A stretch of 6,787 nt of DNA from Candidatus Zhuqueibacterota bacterium. Its GTDB lineage: Bacteria > Zhuqueibacterota > Zhuqueibacteria > Residuimicrobiales > Residuimicrobiaceae. Below are positions 1-5,677 of the stretch, piece after piece. Under the pieces are notes generated by a model. That model worked only from the letters and a program-made list of their open reading frames with translations, made no database searches and was not told the origin of the DNA. A program made the position numbers and the translations under genes. The stretch spans positions 1-6,787 of the forward strand of contig JAFGSU010000387.1 in NCBI GenBank assembly GCA_016934435.1. The letters run 5' to 3'. Every line of letters starts with the position of its first letter. Positions within the stretch are counted from its first letter, which is position 1.

Positions 1-1
1 G

Positions 2-655
2 GAGCTGCGCTTGAATCTCATCAATGCCGAACGCGGCGTCCAGCTGGCAAAGGATAATCTGGACAACATTGAGAAAAAATTTCAACGCATTAAAACCTTA
101 TTGGCCGAGGGCAGCGCCACCCAGCAGCAGTATGATGACCTGGAGACGGCCAACAAAGCCGCTAAAACGCAGTATGAGAACGCACGCACCAGTCTCGAAA
201 CGCTGAACGTCAAGGAGTCTCAGCTCATTACGCAGTTGGAATTGCTTGACAGCCAGTTGCGCGATACCCGGGTGATTGCGCCGATCTCGGCAATGGTCAT
301 TGAAAAATATGTAGAAAAAGGCGAAATTGCCCGTCCCGGCGGGCCCATCGCCAACCTGGCGGATTTGGACAACATGTGGATCAAAATCTACGTTAAAGAG
401 ACCGACCTGGCTCGTATTCGGTTGAACGGCGCGGCGGAATTGCGGGTTACCGCCTATCCCGAGCGCATATTCCCCGGAAGGATTTCCTGGATATCCCCCA
501 AGGCCGAGTTCACACCGAAAAACGTCCAGACTAAGGAAGCGCGCTCGGATTTGGTTTATGCCGTAAAAATTGAAGTGAAAAACATCGATCAGATTTTGAA
601 AATCGGCATGCCCGCGGATGTGACATTTAAGCAGGGTACAGCAAGTGACCTATGA
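2..655 (+). CDS. ybhG: HlyD/YbhG-type periplasmic adaptor (membrane fusion protein), 5' end outside window
   Basis: Partial gene: the frame is open to the left edge, so the signal/anchor and first lipoyl half are missing and 217 codons are visible. Nucleotides 2 to about 250 encode a heptad-like, Glu/Lys/Gln-rich stretch with the Ala-Thr-Gln-Gln-Gln-Tyr turn typical of the adaptor alpha-hairpin. It is followed by the second lipoyl half (VIAPISAMV, about 275-300, then VEKGEIARPGGPI) and a beta-barrel. Near the C-terminus, ISPKAEFTPKNVQT and SDLVYAVKI closely match the ISDKAEFTPKTVET / TDLVYRLRI region that I recall from E. coli YbhG, and GMPADVTF closes the barrel. From family knowledge, such proteins sit in the periplasm, anchored to the inner membrane, and link an ABC permease to an outer-membrane channel. 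Its last 11 bases overlap the ATPase gene that follows, which supports it as the first visible member of the operon. The TTG at 11 is internal, not the real start. Confidence 0.9.
   Translation, partial: ELRLNLINAERGVQLAKDNLDNIEKKFQRIKTLLAEGSATQQQYDDLETANKAAKTQYENARTSLETLNVKESQLITQLELLDSQLRDTRVIAPISAMVIEKYVEKGEIARPGGPIANLADLDNMWIKIYVKETDLARIRLNGAAELRVTAYPERIFPGRISWISPKAEFTPKNVQTKEARSDLVYAVKIEVKNIDQILKIGMPADVTFKQGTASDL
631..636 (+). promoter_or_regulatory. Ribosome binding site for the GTG start at 645
   Basis: GCAGGG lies 8 nt before GTG 645, inside the 3' end of the adaptor gene. In this frame a TGA at 621-623 closes the upstream side and the next internal Met is codon 32, within the nucleotide-binding core. 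GTG 645 is therefore the only credible start, and this purine-rich site supports it. Confidence 0.55.
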
Positions 656-1562
656 TATCAACATCGTGGATGTGAGCAAGCGATTCGGCAGCACCGTCGC
701 CCTGGACGGTTTGACCCTGAACGTGCGCCAGGGCGAGATGTTCGGGCTCATCGGACCGGACGGCGCCGGCAAAACTACGCTGCTGCGCATCCTCTGCGGG
801 CTGTATCTCGCCGATGCCGGCCACCATCTCCTGGCAGGAGTGGATGGCAGAAAAAAAATGAGAACCGTGCGATCCTTCATCGGCTATATGCCGCAGCGAT
901 TTTCTCTGTACCCCGATCTGTCCGTGGCTGAGAATATGCGTTTTTTCGCCGATCTCTTCCAGGTGCCCCACAAAGAACGGGAAATCCGGTTGCAGCGTCT
1001 GCTCGAATTCAGTCGATTGGGGCCCTTTATCGACCGTCGTGCCCACGCCCTCTCCGGCGGCATGAAACAGAAACTGGCCCTGTCGTGTACGCTGATTCAC
1101 ACGCCCAAAATTCTCCTGCTCGACGAGCCCAGCACCGGGGTGGACCCGGTTTCACGACGTGAATTCTGGAGCATCCTCGCCGAGCTGCGCGGCCAGGGCG
1201 TGACCATCCTGGTCACCACGCCGTATATGGATGAGGCGGCCAGGTGCGACCGCATCGCTTTCATCCATAAAGGCAAAATTCTGGTGACCGACGAACCGAC
1301 AGCCATTCCATCGCTTTTCAAGAAAAATCTGCTCGAACTGCATTGCCGGCAACATGTAATGGCCGCCAGATTTTTGGAACAGAGCCGTGCGTTCGAGAGC
1401 GTTAAAATTTTTGGCGACCGGTTGCACGTCAGCAGCCATAAACCCAACGCCCAGACAACGCGCCTCATCAAGAGCACCCTTGCCGCCGCCAATATCGACG
1501 TTATTTCCATTAAACCGGTGCAGGCCAGGATCGAAGATGTTTTTGTGGAACTGTTACAATGA
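645..1562 (+). CDS. ybhF: ABC transporter ATPase, equivalent to the N-terminal half of YbhF (noncanonical switch residue)
   Basis: Cytoplasmic nucleotide-binding subunit of the efflux pump, 305 aa, GTG start. Visible motifs are Walker A GPDGAGKTT (residues 37-45), Q-loop Q84 in YMPQ, signature LSGGMKQK (136-143), Walker B ILLLDEP (156-162) with catalytic Glu E161, and D-loop GVDP (165-168). The switch position, normally His, is Pro193 (TTPYMDEA; codon CCG at 1221-1223), so its own ATP site should hydrolyse poorly. The unusual Asp in GPDGAGKTT and the loss of switch His both match the N-half of E. coli YbhF as I recall it. After the core (about residue 225) a C-terminal domain of about 80 aa ends in the family motif IEDVFVELL. 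The gene overlaps the adaptor by 11 bp and the second ATPase by ATGA. The likely partner is that second ATPase. E. coli YbhF has been linked to export of drugs such as tetracycline; the substrate here is unknown. Confidence 0.93.
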   Translation: MTYDINIVDVSKRFGSTVALDGLTLNVRQGEMFGLIGPDGAGKTTLLRILCGLYLADAGHHLLAGVDGRKKMRTVRSFIGYMPQRFSLYPDLSVAENMRFFADLFQVPHKEREIRLQRLLEFSRLGPFIDRRAHALSGGMKQKLALSCTLIHTPKILLLDEPSTGVDPVSRREFWSILAELRGQGVTILVTTPYMDEAARCDRIAFIHKGKILVTDEPTAIPSLFKKNLLELHCRQHVMAARFLEQSRAFESVKIFGDRLHVSSHKPNAQTTRLIKSTLAAANIDVISIKPVQARIEDVFVELLQ

Positions 1563-2299
1563 ATAATCCCGTGCAAATCCCTTATTCCGTTCAGGTGGAA
1601 GAATTGACCCGCTGTTTTGGCTCCTTTGTGGCTGTGGATCATATCACTTTTAATGTGGCGGACGGCGAGATTTTTGGGTTCCTGGGCGCCAATGGCGCCG
1701 GCAAGACCACTACGATTAAAATGCTATGCGGCCTGCTGCTGCCCACATCCGGAAAGGGATTCGTGGAGGGATTTAACATTTATACCCAATCCGATCAGAT
1801 TAAACAGAATATCGGCTACATGTCGCAAAAATTTTCCCTCTACGAGGACCTGCTGGTGCGGGAAAATCTGGAATTCTACGGCGGCATTTATGGCCTTGAT
1901 AATCATACACTGCGGCAAACCATCGAGACCTCGGTCATGGCAACCGGACTGAGGGAGCATCTCGAAAAATTAACCCGGGATATTCCAGTCGGTTGGAAAC
2001 AGCGTCTGGCGCTCACTTGCGCCATTTTGCACAAGCCTAAAATTCTCTTTCTCGATGAACCAACCGGCGGTGTCGACCCCATTTCGCGCCATCAATTCTG
2101 GAGCCTTATCTACGAACTGGCGGAAAAGGGCACCACGGTATTCGTCACTACTCACTATATGGAAGAGGCCGAATATTGCAACCGGCTATCGATTATGCAC
2201 AACGGCCGCATCATGGATATCGGCGCACCGCAGACGTTGAAGGAAAAATATAAACAATCAACCATCGAAGACGTGTTTATTCAGTTGGTGAAAAAATGA
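1559..2299 (+). CDS. ybhF: ABC transporter ATPase, equivalent to the C-terminal half of YbhF (degenerate signature motif)
   Basis: Second nucleotide-binding subunit, 246 aa, starting at an ATG that overlaps the previous stop (ATGA, 1559-1562); a weak GTGGAA at 1545-1550 may serve as the ribosome site. Motifs are Walker A GANGAGKTT (43-51), Q-loop Q90 (YMSQ), Walker B ILFLDEP (162-168) with E167, D-loop GVDP (171-174) and switch His H199 (TTHYMEEA). The expected LSGGQ signature is replaced by IPVGWKQRLAL (142-152; PVGWKQ codons 1985-2002), the counterpart of LPLGFKQRLAL in the C-half of E. coli YbhF as I recall it. The Gly-Lys-Gln-Arg frame is kept but the Ser-Gly-Gly core is lost. After the core the protein runs almost directly into TIEDVFIQLV, so it lacks the C-terminal domain of its partner. 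It probably forms an obligate heterodimer with the 645-1562 product under the two permeases. The stop overlaps the first permease gene by ATGA. Confidence 0.93.
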   Translation: MNNPVQIPYSVQVEELTRCFGSFVAVDHITFNVADGEIFGFLGANGAGKTTTIKMLCGLLLPTSGKGFVEGFNIYTQSDQIKQNIGYMSQKFSLYEDLLVRENLEFYGGIYGLDNHTLRQTIETSVMATGLREHLEKLTRDIPVGWKQRLALTCAILHKPKILFLDEPTGGVDPISRHQFWSLIYELAEKGTTVFVTTHYMEEAEYCNRLSIMHNGRIMDIGAPQTLKEKYKQSTIEDVFIQLVKK

Positions 2300-3405
2300 A
2301 GCCGCGATTCATTGCCATCATGCAGAAAGAATTCATTCACATCTGGCGCGACCCGCGCAGCCTGACGATCATCATTCTGCTGCCGCTGGTTATGATATTT
2401 TTGTACGGCTATGCGATTACTTTTGATATCAAAGAGATAAAAATCGGCATTCTGGATCAGGATCGCAGCCCAACGTCGCGCGAAATGGTGCGACAACTGA
2501 CTAAATCCGGTTATTTTGTCGTAACCGCCGATCTGCACGACCGCAGCGAAATAGAACCCGCTTTTCTCGGCAGGAAAATCGTCGCCGCCGTGATTATACC
2601 GGACAATTTCAGTCGCGACCTGAACACCTCGTTCCGGATTCCCGTACAGCTACTGGTGGACGGCTCCAATTCCAACCTGGCCACCGTCACCATCAATTAC
2701 ATCAAAACGTTTTTTCTGACCTATTCTTTACAGATTAACGCCCGGCTATTGAATGCGCCCATTGATATGCAGCCGCGGGTCTGGTATAATCCCGATCTGA
2801 AAAGCGCCAATTTCATCGCACCGGGACTGGTGGCGGTGATCATGATGCTGATTTGCGCTTTATTGACTTCGGCCACCATCGCCCGCGAACGTGAGACCGG
2901 CACTATGGAACAAATCCTCGTCTCGCCCATTCGATCCGCCGAGATCATCGTCGGCAAAACCTTTCCCTACATCTTTTTGGCCATTATCGATGCCATCGCC
3001 ATCGTTGTGTTTGCCTGGGTCGTATTCAAAGTCCCTTTCCGCGGCCATCCGCTGCTGTTTTTATTTTTTGCCGTGGTGTATGTGTATACCTGTCTGAGTC
3101 TGGGTATTTTTATCTCCGCCCGGGTCAAGACCCAGCAGGTCGCCCTGATGGCGGCGCAATTGGTGACGACGCTGCCTTCGCTGCTGCTGTCCGGTTTTAT
3201 TTTTCCCATCGTATCCATGCCGAAGGTATTGCAGTTGATCAGTTATATAGTGCCGGCTAAATATTTTCTCGTCATTATTCGCAGCGTCATGCTCAAGGGT
3301 GTGGGCATGGCGGCGCTGTGGCAACCAACCCTGTTTTTGCTTGTTTTCGGCACATTGCTGCTTTTCATCAGCGTGAAACGCTTTAAAACCAATCTGGAAG
3401 GATAA
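2296..3405 (+). CDS. ybhS: ABC-2 type permease, YbhS-like
   Basis: Inner-membrane permease subunit, 369 aa. The N-terminus carries the amphipathic signature KEFIHIWRDPR (11-21) common to ABC-2 drug permeases. TM1 follows (about 22-43), then a large periplasmic domain (about 44-172) with GILDQDRSPTSRE, and then five more membrane segments (about 173-195, 222-245, 252-275, 283-305 and 343-360). The cytoplasmic loop RERETGTMEQILVSPI (197-212) is the expected ATPase-contact segment, and WYNPDLKSANFIAPGL (163-178) is the family hallmark before TM2. Length and topology are normal for YbhS/YbhR. The ATG overlaps the second ATPase stop (ATGA at 2296-2299), and the start places the first charged helix as in relatives. 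It probably pairs with the 3410-4534 product. The YbhS rather than YbhR assignment rests mainly on gene order; the family assignment is firm. Confidence 0.92.
   Translation: MKPRFIAIMQKEFIHIWRDPRSLTIIILLPLVMIFLYGYAITFDIKEIKIGILDQDRSPTSREMVRQLTKSGYFVVTADLHDRSEIEPAFLGRKIVAAVIIPDNFSRDLNTSFRIPVQLLVDGSNSNLATVTINYIKTFFLTYSLQINARLLNAPIDMQPRVWYNPDLKSANFIAPGLVAVIMMLICALLTSATIARERETGTMEQILVSPIRSAEIIVGKTFPYIFLAIIDAIAIVVFAWVVFKVPFRGHPLLFLFFAVVYVYTCLSLGIFISARVKTQQVALMAAQLVTTLPSLLLSGFIFPIVSMPKVLQLISYIVPAKYFLVIIRSVMLKGVGMAALWQPTLFLLVFGTLLLFISVKRFKTNLEG
3396..3402 (+). promoter_or_regulatory. Ribosome binding site for the GTG start at 3410
   Basis: GGAAGGA overlaps the last codons of the preceding permease. 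Its AAGGA part (3398-3402) ends 7 nt before GTG 3410. This strong site fixes the GTG start of the second permease, which sits only 4 nt after the TAA of the first. Confidence 0.75.
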
Positions 3406-3409
3406 AGCC

Positions 3410-4534
3410 GTGCACCGGATAAAATATATCATTCAGAAGGAATTCCGCCAGATCCGTCGCGATCGCCCCATGCTGATCATTCTATTCCTGTTGCCCATCG
3501 TTCAGCTGCTGATCCTCGGTTATGTGGTGTCGTCGGAAGTGAAAAATATCCGGACCGTCATTTGCGATCTGGATAACACGCCCCTCAGTCGTGATCTGGT
3601 CGGACGGCTGATCAATTCCGGATATTTTGACGTCAAATATTTTGAAGCGAGTGAAAGCCAATTGCCGCAATATTTTGATCTCGGCAAAGCCATGGTCGCC
3701 CTGGTGATACCGCGCCACTTTGCCCGCGATCTGGCCCGTAACAAACCGACACAAATTCAGGTGCTGATGGACGGCCAGGATTCCAACTCCGCCGTCATCG
3801 CCATGGGGTATATCGGTGGTATTCTGGAAAATTTTCTCACCGATCGATTGACACGGCAAATGGCGGAATACGCCGGGGTTCTGGATATCCATCTGGTCAC
3901 GCCGGTTATTCGCGTCTGGTACAACGAAGATCTCAAATACAGCAATTTCATGGTGCCGGGTATTGTGGTGTTTCTGTTGACCATGGTCACTTCGCTGGTG
4001 AGCGCCATGGGATTGGTGCGCGAGCGCGAACTCGGCACTCTGGAACAATTGCTGGTGGCGCCGATCAAAAAACATGAATTGCTCATCGGCAAGCTCATCC
4101 CATTCGCTATTCTCGGATTTGTCGTCTTGACTCTGGGCATCGCATTAGCAAAGGTCTGGTATGATATTCCCATCGTTGGCAATTTAGGACTGATTGCCCT
4201 GTTTTCTTTTTTATATCTGTTTTCGACCCTGGGCATCGGACTGTTTGTATCGGCCTCGGCGCGCACGCAACAGCAGGCCATGTTTATGACTTTTTTTCTG
4301 CTGGTCTTTTTTATGCTCATGTCAGGTTTTTTTGTGCCGATCGAAAATATGCCCGAATCGATACAATATGTAACCTACTTGAATCCCATGCGCTATTTCA
4401 TGCTGGTGGTGCGTGAGGTATTCATCAAAGGGGCAAATTTAAGTCATCTCTACTGGCAGGGCATCGCTCTGCTCATATTCGGCAGCGGCATTTTTACCTT
4501 TGCCACCATGCGATTTCAAAAACGCATGAAATAG
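3410..4534 (+). CDS. ybhR: ABC-2 type permease, YbhR-like
   Basis: Second inner-membrane permease, 374 aa, GTG start. It is a clear paralogue of the preceding gene with the same layout: KEFRQIRRDRP (10-20), TM1 (about 21-42), a periplasmic domain (about 43-178) with CDLDNTPLSRDL, the hallmark VWYNEDLKYSNFMVPG (169-184), TM2 (about 180-201), the ATPase-contact loop RERELGTLEQLLVAPI (204-219), and TMs at about 227-249, 256-280, 288-310 and 348-367. The motif GFFVPIENMPESIQYVTYLNP (306-326) before the last helix is typical of YbhR-like permeases. The two permeases are expected to form a heterodimer, mirroring the ATPase heterodimer. This is the last gene of the efflux operon in view: an AT-rich gap of 187 bp follows the TAG. 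Confidence 0.92.
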   Translation: MHRIKYIIQKEFRQIRRDRPMLIILFLLPIVQLLILGYVVSSEVKNIRTVICDLDNTPLSRDLVGRLINSGYFDVKYFEASESQLPQYFDLGKAMVALVIPRHFARDLARNKPTQIQVLMDGQDSNSAVIAMGYIGGILENFLTDRLTRQMAEYAGVLDIHLVTPVIRVWYNEDLKYSNFMVPGIVVFLLTMVTSLVSAMGLVRERELGTLEQLLVAPIKKHELLIGKLIPFAILGFVVLTLGIALAKVWYDIPIVGNLGLIALFSFLYLFSTLGIGLFVSASARTQQQAMFMTFFLLVFFMLMSGFFVPIENMPESIQYVTYLNPMRYFMLVVREVFIKGANLSHLYWQGIALLIFGSGIFTFATMRFQKRMK

Positions 4535-4557
4535 GAGATGATACAATAAAAAGATGG

Positions 4558-4573
4558 TTTTTTTGTAAAAAAA
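4558..4573. repeat. T7-GT-A7 inverted repeat after the efflux operon
   Basis: Seven T, then GT, then seven A (TTTTTTTGTAAAAAAA) form an A/T-only inverted repeat starting 23 nt after the last permease stop. It has no GC stem, so it is a poor intrinsic terminator by the usual E. coli rules. It could act as an A-tract (UP-like or bent DNA) in front of the TATAAT 5 nt downstream. Confidence 0.45.
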
Positions 4574-4577
4574 TATG

Positions 4578-4583
4578 TATAAT
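4578..4583 (+). promoter_or_regulatory. Candidate -10 box of a mutM promoter
   Basis: This is a perfect TATAAT hexamer with a TG immediately before it and A/T tracts upstream. Transcription would start near 4590 and give a leader of about 130 nt before mutM ATG 4722. No convincing -35 exists at 16-18 bp (best is TGGTTT at 4555-4560), so the call rests on the -10 and its position in the only sizeable non-coding gap ahead of mutM. The sigma-factor preference of this organism is unknown. Confidence 0.35.
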
Positions 4584-4596
4584 AAAGTTTATTATA
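4578..4596. repeat. Perfect 9-bp AT palindrome containing a -10 consensus
   Basis: TATAATAAA, a single G, then TTTATTATA make a perfect 9+9 inverted repeat, followed by TTTT. It could be an operator-like dyad, a weak A/T hairpin at the end of the efflux transcript, or simply a symmetrical promoter region. Base composition favours chance palindromes here, but 9 of 9 paired positions is notable. Confidence 0.5.
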
Positions 4597-4711
4597 TTTT
4601 AAATGAAAAGGTAACCCGAATTTTGTACGAGTCAGCAGAGGGAGCGGATAACGTGCCATTTACGGGATCACCGTTTTTACCTGTTGACATCGAATTGGTG
4701 TGAAATATATC

Positions 4712-4716
4712 AAGGA
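4712..4716 (+). promoter_or_regulatory. mutM: Ribosome binding site of mutM
   Basis: AAGGA lies 5 nt before ATG 4722. It selects the start that places Pro directly after Met, as MutM catalysis requires. Confidence 0.75.
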
Positions 4717-4721
4717 AATAA

Positions 4722-5546
4722 ATGCCGGAATTGCCGGAAGTGGAAACCATCCGTCGCGGTCTTTTGCCGCGATTGAAGAACAAAATATTGCAGCATATTG
4801 TAGTTACAGAGACTCGATTGCGGAAACCGTTGCAGGAACAAGACCTGCGCCGTCACTTGCAGGGTCGTCGGATGATCGATATCCGGCGCCGTGGTAAATA
4901 CCTGATCTTTTTGTGGGATAACAATGCCGCGATGTTGCTTCATCTTGGCATGAGCGGCCGGCTGGGATATTATCGGCGGCAGACGGATGCCGAGCCGCAT
5001 ACGCATGTTATTTTCACTTTTCAGCGCGGTGAGCAGTTGCATTTTCGCGATCCGCGTCGCTTTGGTTTTATTTGTTGTTACCGGGCTGATGATTGGCAGC
5101 AGTGTAGGCCCCTGAAACAACTTGGCGTGGAACCCTTGTCGCGTTTTTTTCGTACTAAATATTTAATGCAGCATTTGCAAAAATCAAAGCGACCAATCAA
5201 AAATGCTTTGATGGATAACCGAATCGTGGTTGGATTGGGAAATATCTACGCCAACGAGGCGCTTTTTCATGCGGGTATCCATCCGCAGCGCGCTTGCGAC
5301 TCGTTGAATGAGGTTGAAACGGAGAGATTGCGTCTATCGGCCATTCAGGTTTTGCGCCGGGCGCTGCATCAGGGGGGCACGACGTTGAATGATTTTCGCG
5401 ATACCCAGGGTGAACCCGGTTTTTTTCAGGCCGAACTAACTGTTTACGGCCGCGCCGGGGAGTCCTGCCGGCGCTGTGGCGCCAAAATCGAACGTTTGGT
5501 CCTGGCCGGCCGGAGTACTTTTGTCTGCCCCGGGTGCCAGCGATGA
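4722..5546 (+). CDS. mutM: Formamidopyrimidine-DNA glycosylase (bifunctional Fpg/MutM)
   Basis: Cytoplasmic base-excision repair enzyme that removes 8-oxoguanine and formamidopyrimidines and cleaves the abasic site by beta,delta-elimination. The protein is 274 aa, a normal length. The N-terminus MPELPEVETIRRG provides the catalytic Pro2 (Schiff-base nucleophile once Met is removed) and Glu3. K59 in RRGKYL is the conserved beta-hairpin lysine. HLGMSGRL (74-81) and DPRRFG (110-115) are the void-filling and damage-contact loops. The H2TH region with LMDNRIVVGLGNIYANEALF (163-182) carries DNA-contact Asn174. The C-terminal zinc finger has C249, C252, C269 and C272 (CRRC ... CPGC), with Arg264 at the hairpin tip. 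All key residues are present, so the enzyme should be active. The LMDN and GNIYA spellings distinguish it from plant and other Nei-like branches. It has its own leader region and appears independent of the efflux operon. Confidence 0.97.
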   Translation: MPELPEVETIRRGLLPRLKNKILQHIVVTETRLRKPLQEQDLRRHLQGRRMIDIRRRGKYLIFLWDNNAAMLLHLGMSGRLGYYRRQTDAEPHTHVIFTFQRGEQLHFRDPRRFGFICCYRADDWQQCRPLKQLGVEPLSRFFRTKYLMQHLQKSKRPIKNALMDNRIVVGLGNIYANEALFHAGIHPQRACDSLNEVETERLRLSAIQVLRRALHQGGTTLNDFRDTQGEPGFFQAELTVYGRAGESCRRCGAKIERLVLAGRSTFVCPGCQR

Positions 5547-5656
5547 TTTGTTCACCGATTCTGCGCCTGCAGGTTAATCAACCCCGTAGGTGGCAGATTT
5601 TCAGTTCGCGGATTAACGCGGAATTTGGATTCTTAAAACGGGGCAAAAATGGGTGA
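5543..5656 (+). CDS. Short open frame of unknown status, 37 codons, coupled to the mutM stop
   Basis: The ATG at 5543 overlaps the mutM TGA (ATGA), and the frame ends at TGA 5654-5656. The product starts MICSPILRLQVNQPRRWQIF and is basic (several Arg/Lys), with no signal peptide or membrane helix. It lies in the same frame as mlaE, separated from that ATG by the stop plus seven codons. I do not recognise it. The ILRLQVNQPRRWQI stretch faintly recalls the N-terminus of Sua5/YrdC-type proteins (ILKINPENPQPRKI), so a decayed remnant is possible, but this is a weak visual resemblance. It may equally be non-coding leader sequence for the Mla operon. Confidence 0.2.
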   Translation: MICSPILRLQVNQPRRWQIFSSRINAEFGFLKRGKNG

Positions 5657-5677
5657 TATTTTATTGGATCGAGCGAT

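Noticed and set aside
11..13. TTG at 11 as the start of the adaptor gene
   Set aside because: The frame is open to the window edge, and the protein from 11 would lack the signal/anchor and the first lipoyl half that the family needs.
1219..1226. Pro193 in ATPase 1 as an inactivating point mutation or sequencing error
   Set aside because: His to Pro (CCG) needs two base changes from a His codon, and the N-half of E. coli YbhF also lacks His at this position. It is more likely a family trait than damage.
627..1642. Reverse-strand open frames across the first ATPase gene (627-1100, 1097-1642)
   Set aside because: They are antisense to a gene with complete Walker A, signature and Walker B motifs, and their products match nothing recognisable.
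3482..4320. Long reverse-strand open frames (for example 3482-4075 and 3757-4320)
   Set aside because: They lie fully inside the YbhR-like permease gene, whose motifs and topology are convincing. The reverse products are low-complexity, with no recognisable domains.
4535..4600. Rho-independent terminator for the efflux operon
   Set aside because: The inverted repeats are purely A/T with minimal loops, so no GC-rich stem precedes a T-run. I list them as repeats instead.
4684..4711. TTGACA (4684-4689) with TATATC 16 bp downstream as the mutM promoter
   Set aside because: Transcription would start near 4718, after the AAGGA ribosome site at 4712-4716 and almost at the ATG. The transcript would lose its Shine-Dalgarno, so the hexamer is more likely a chance match.
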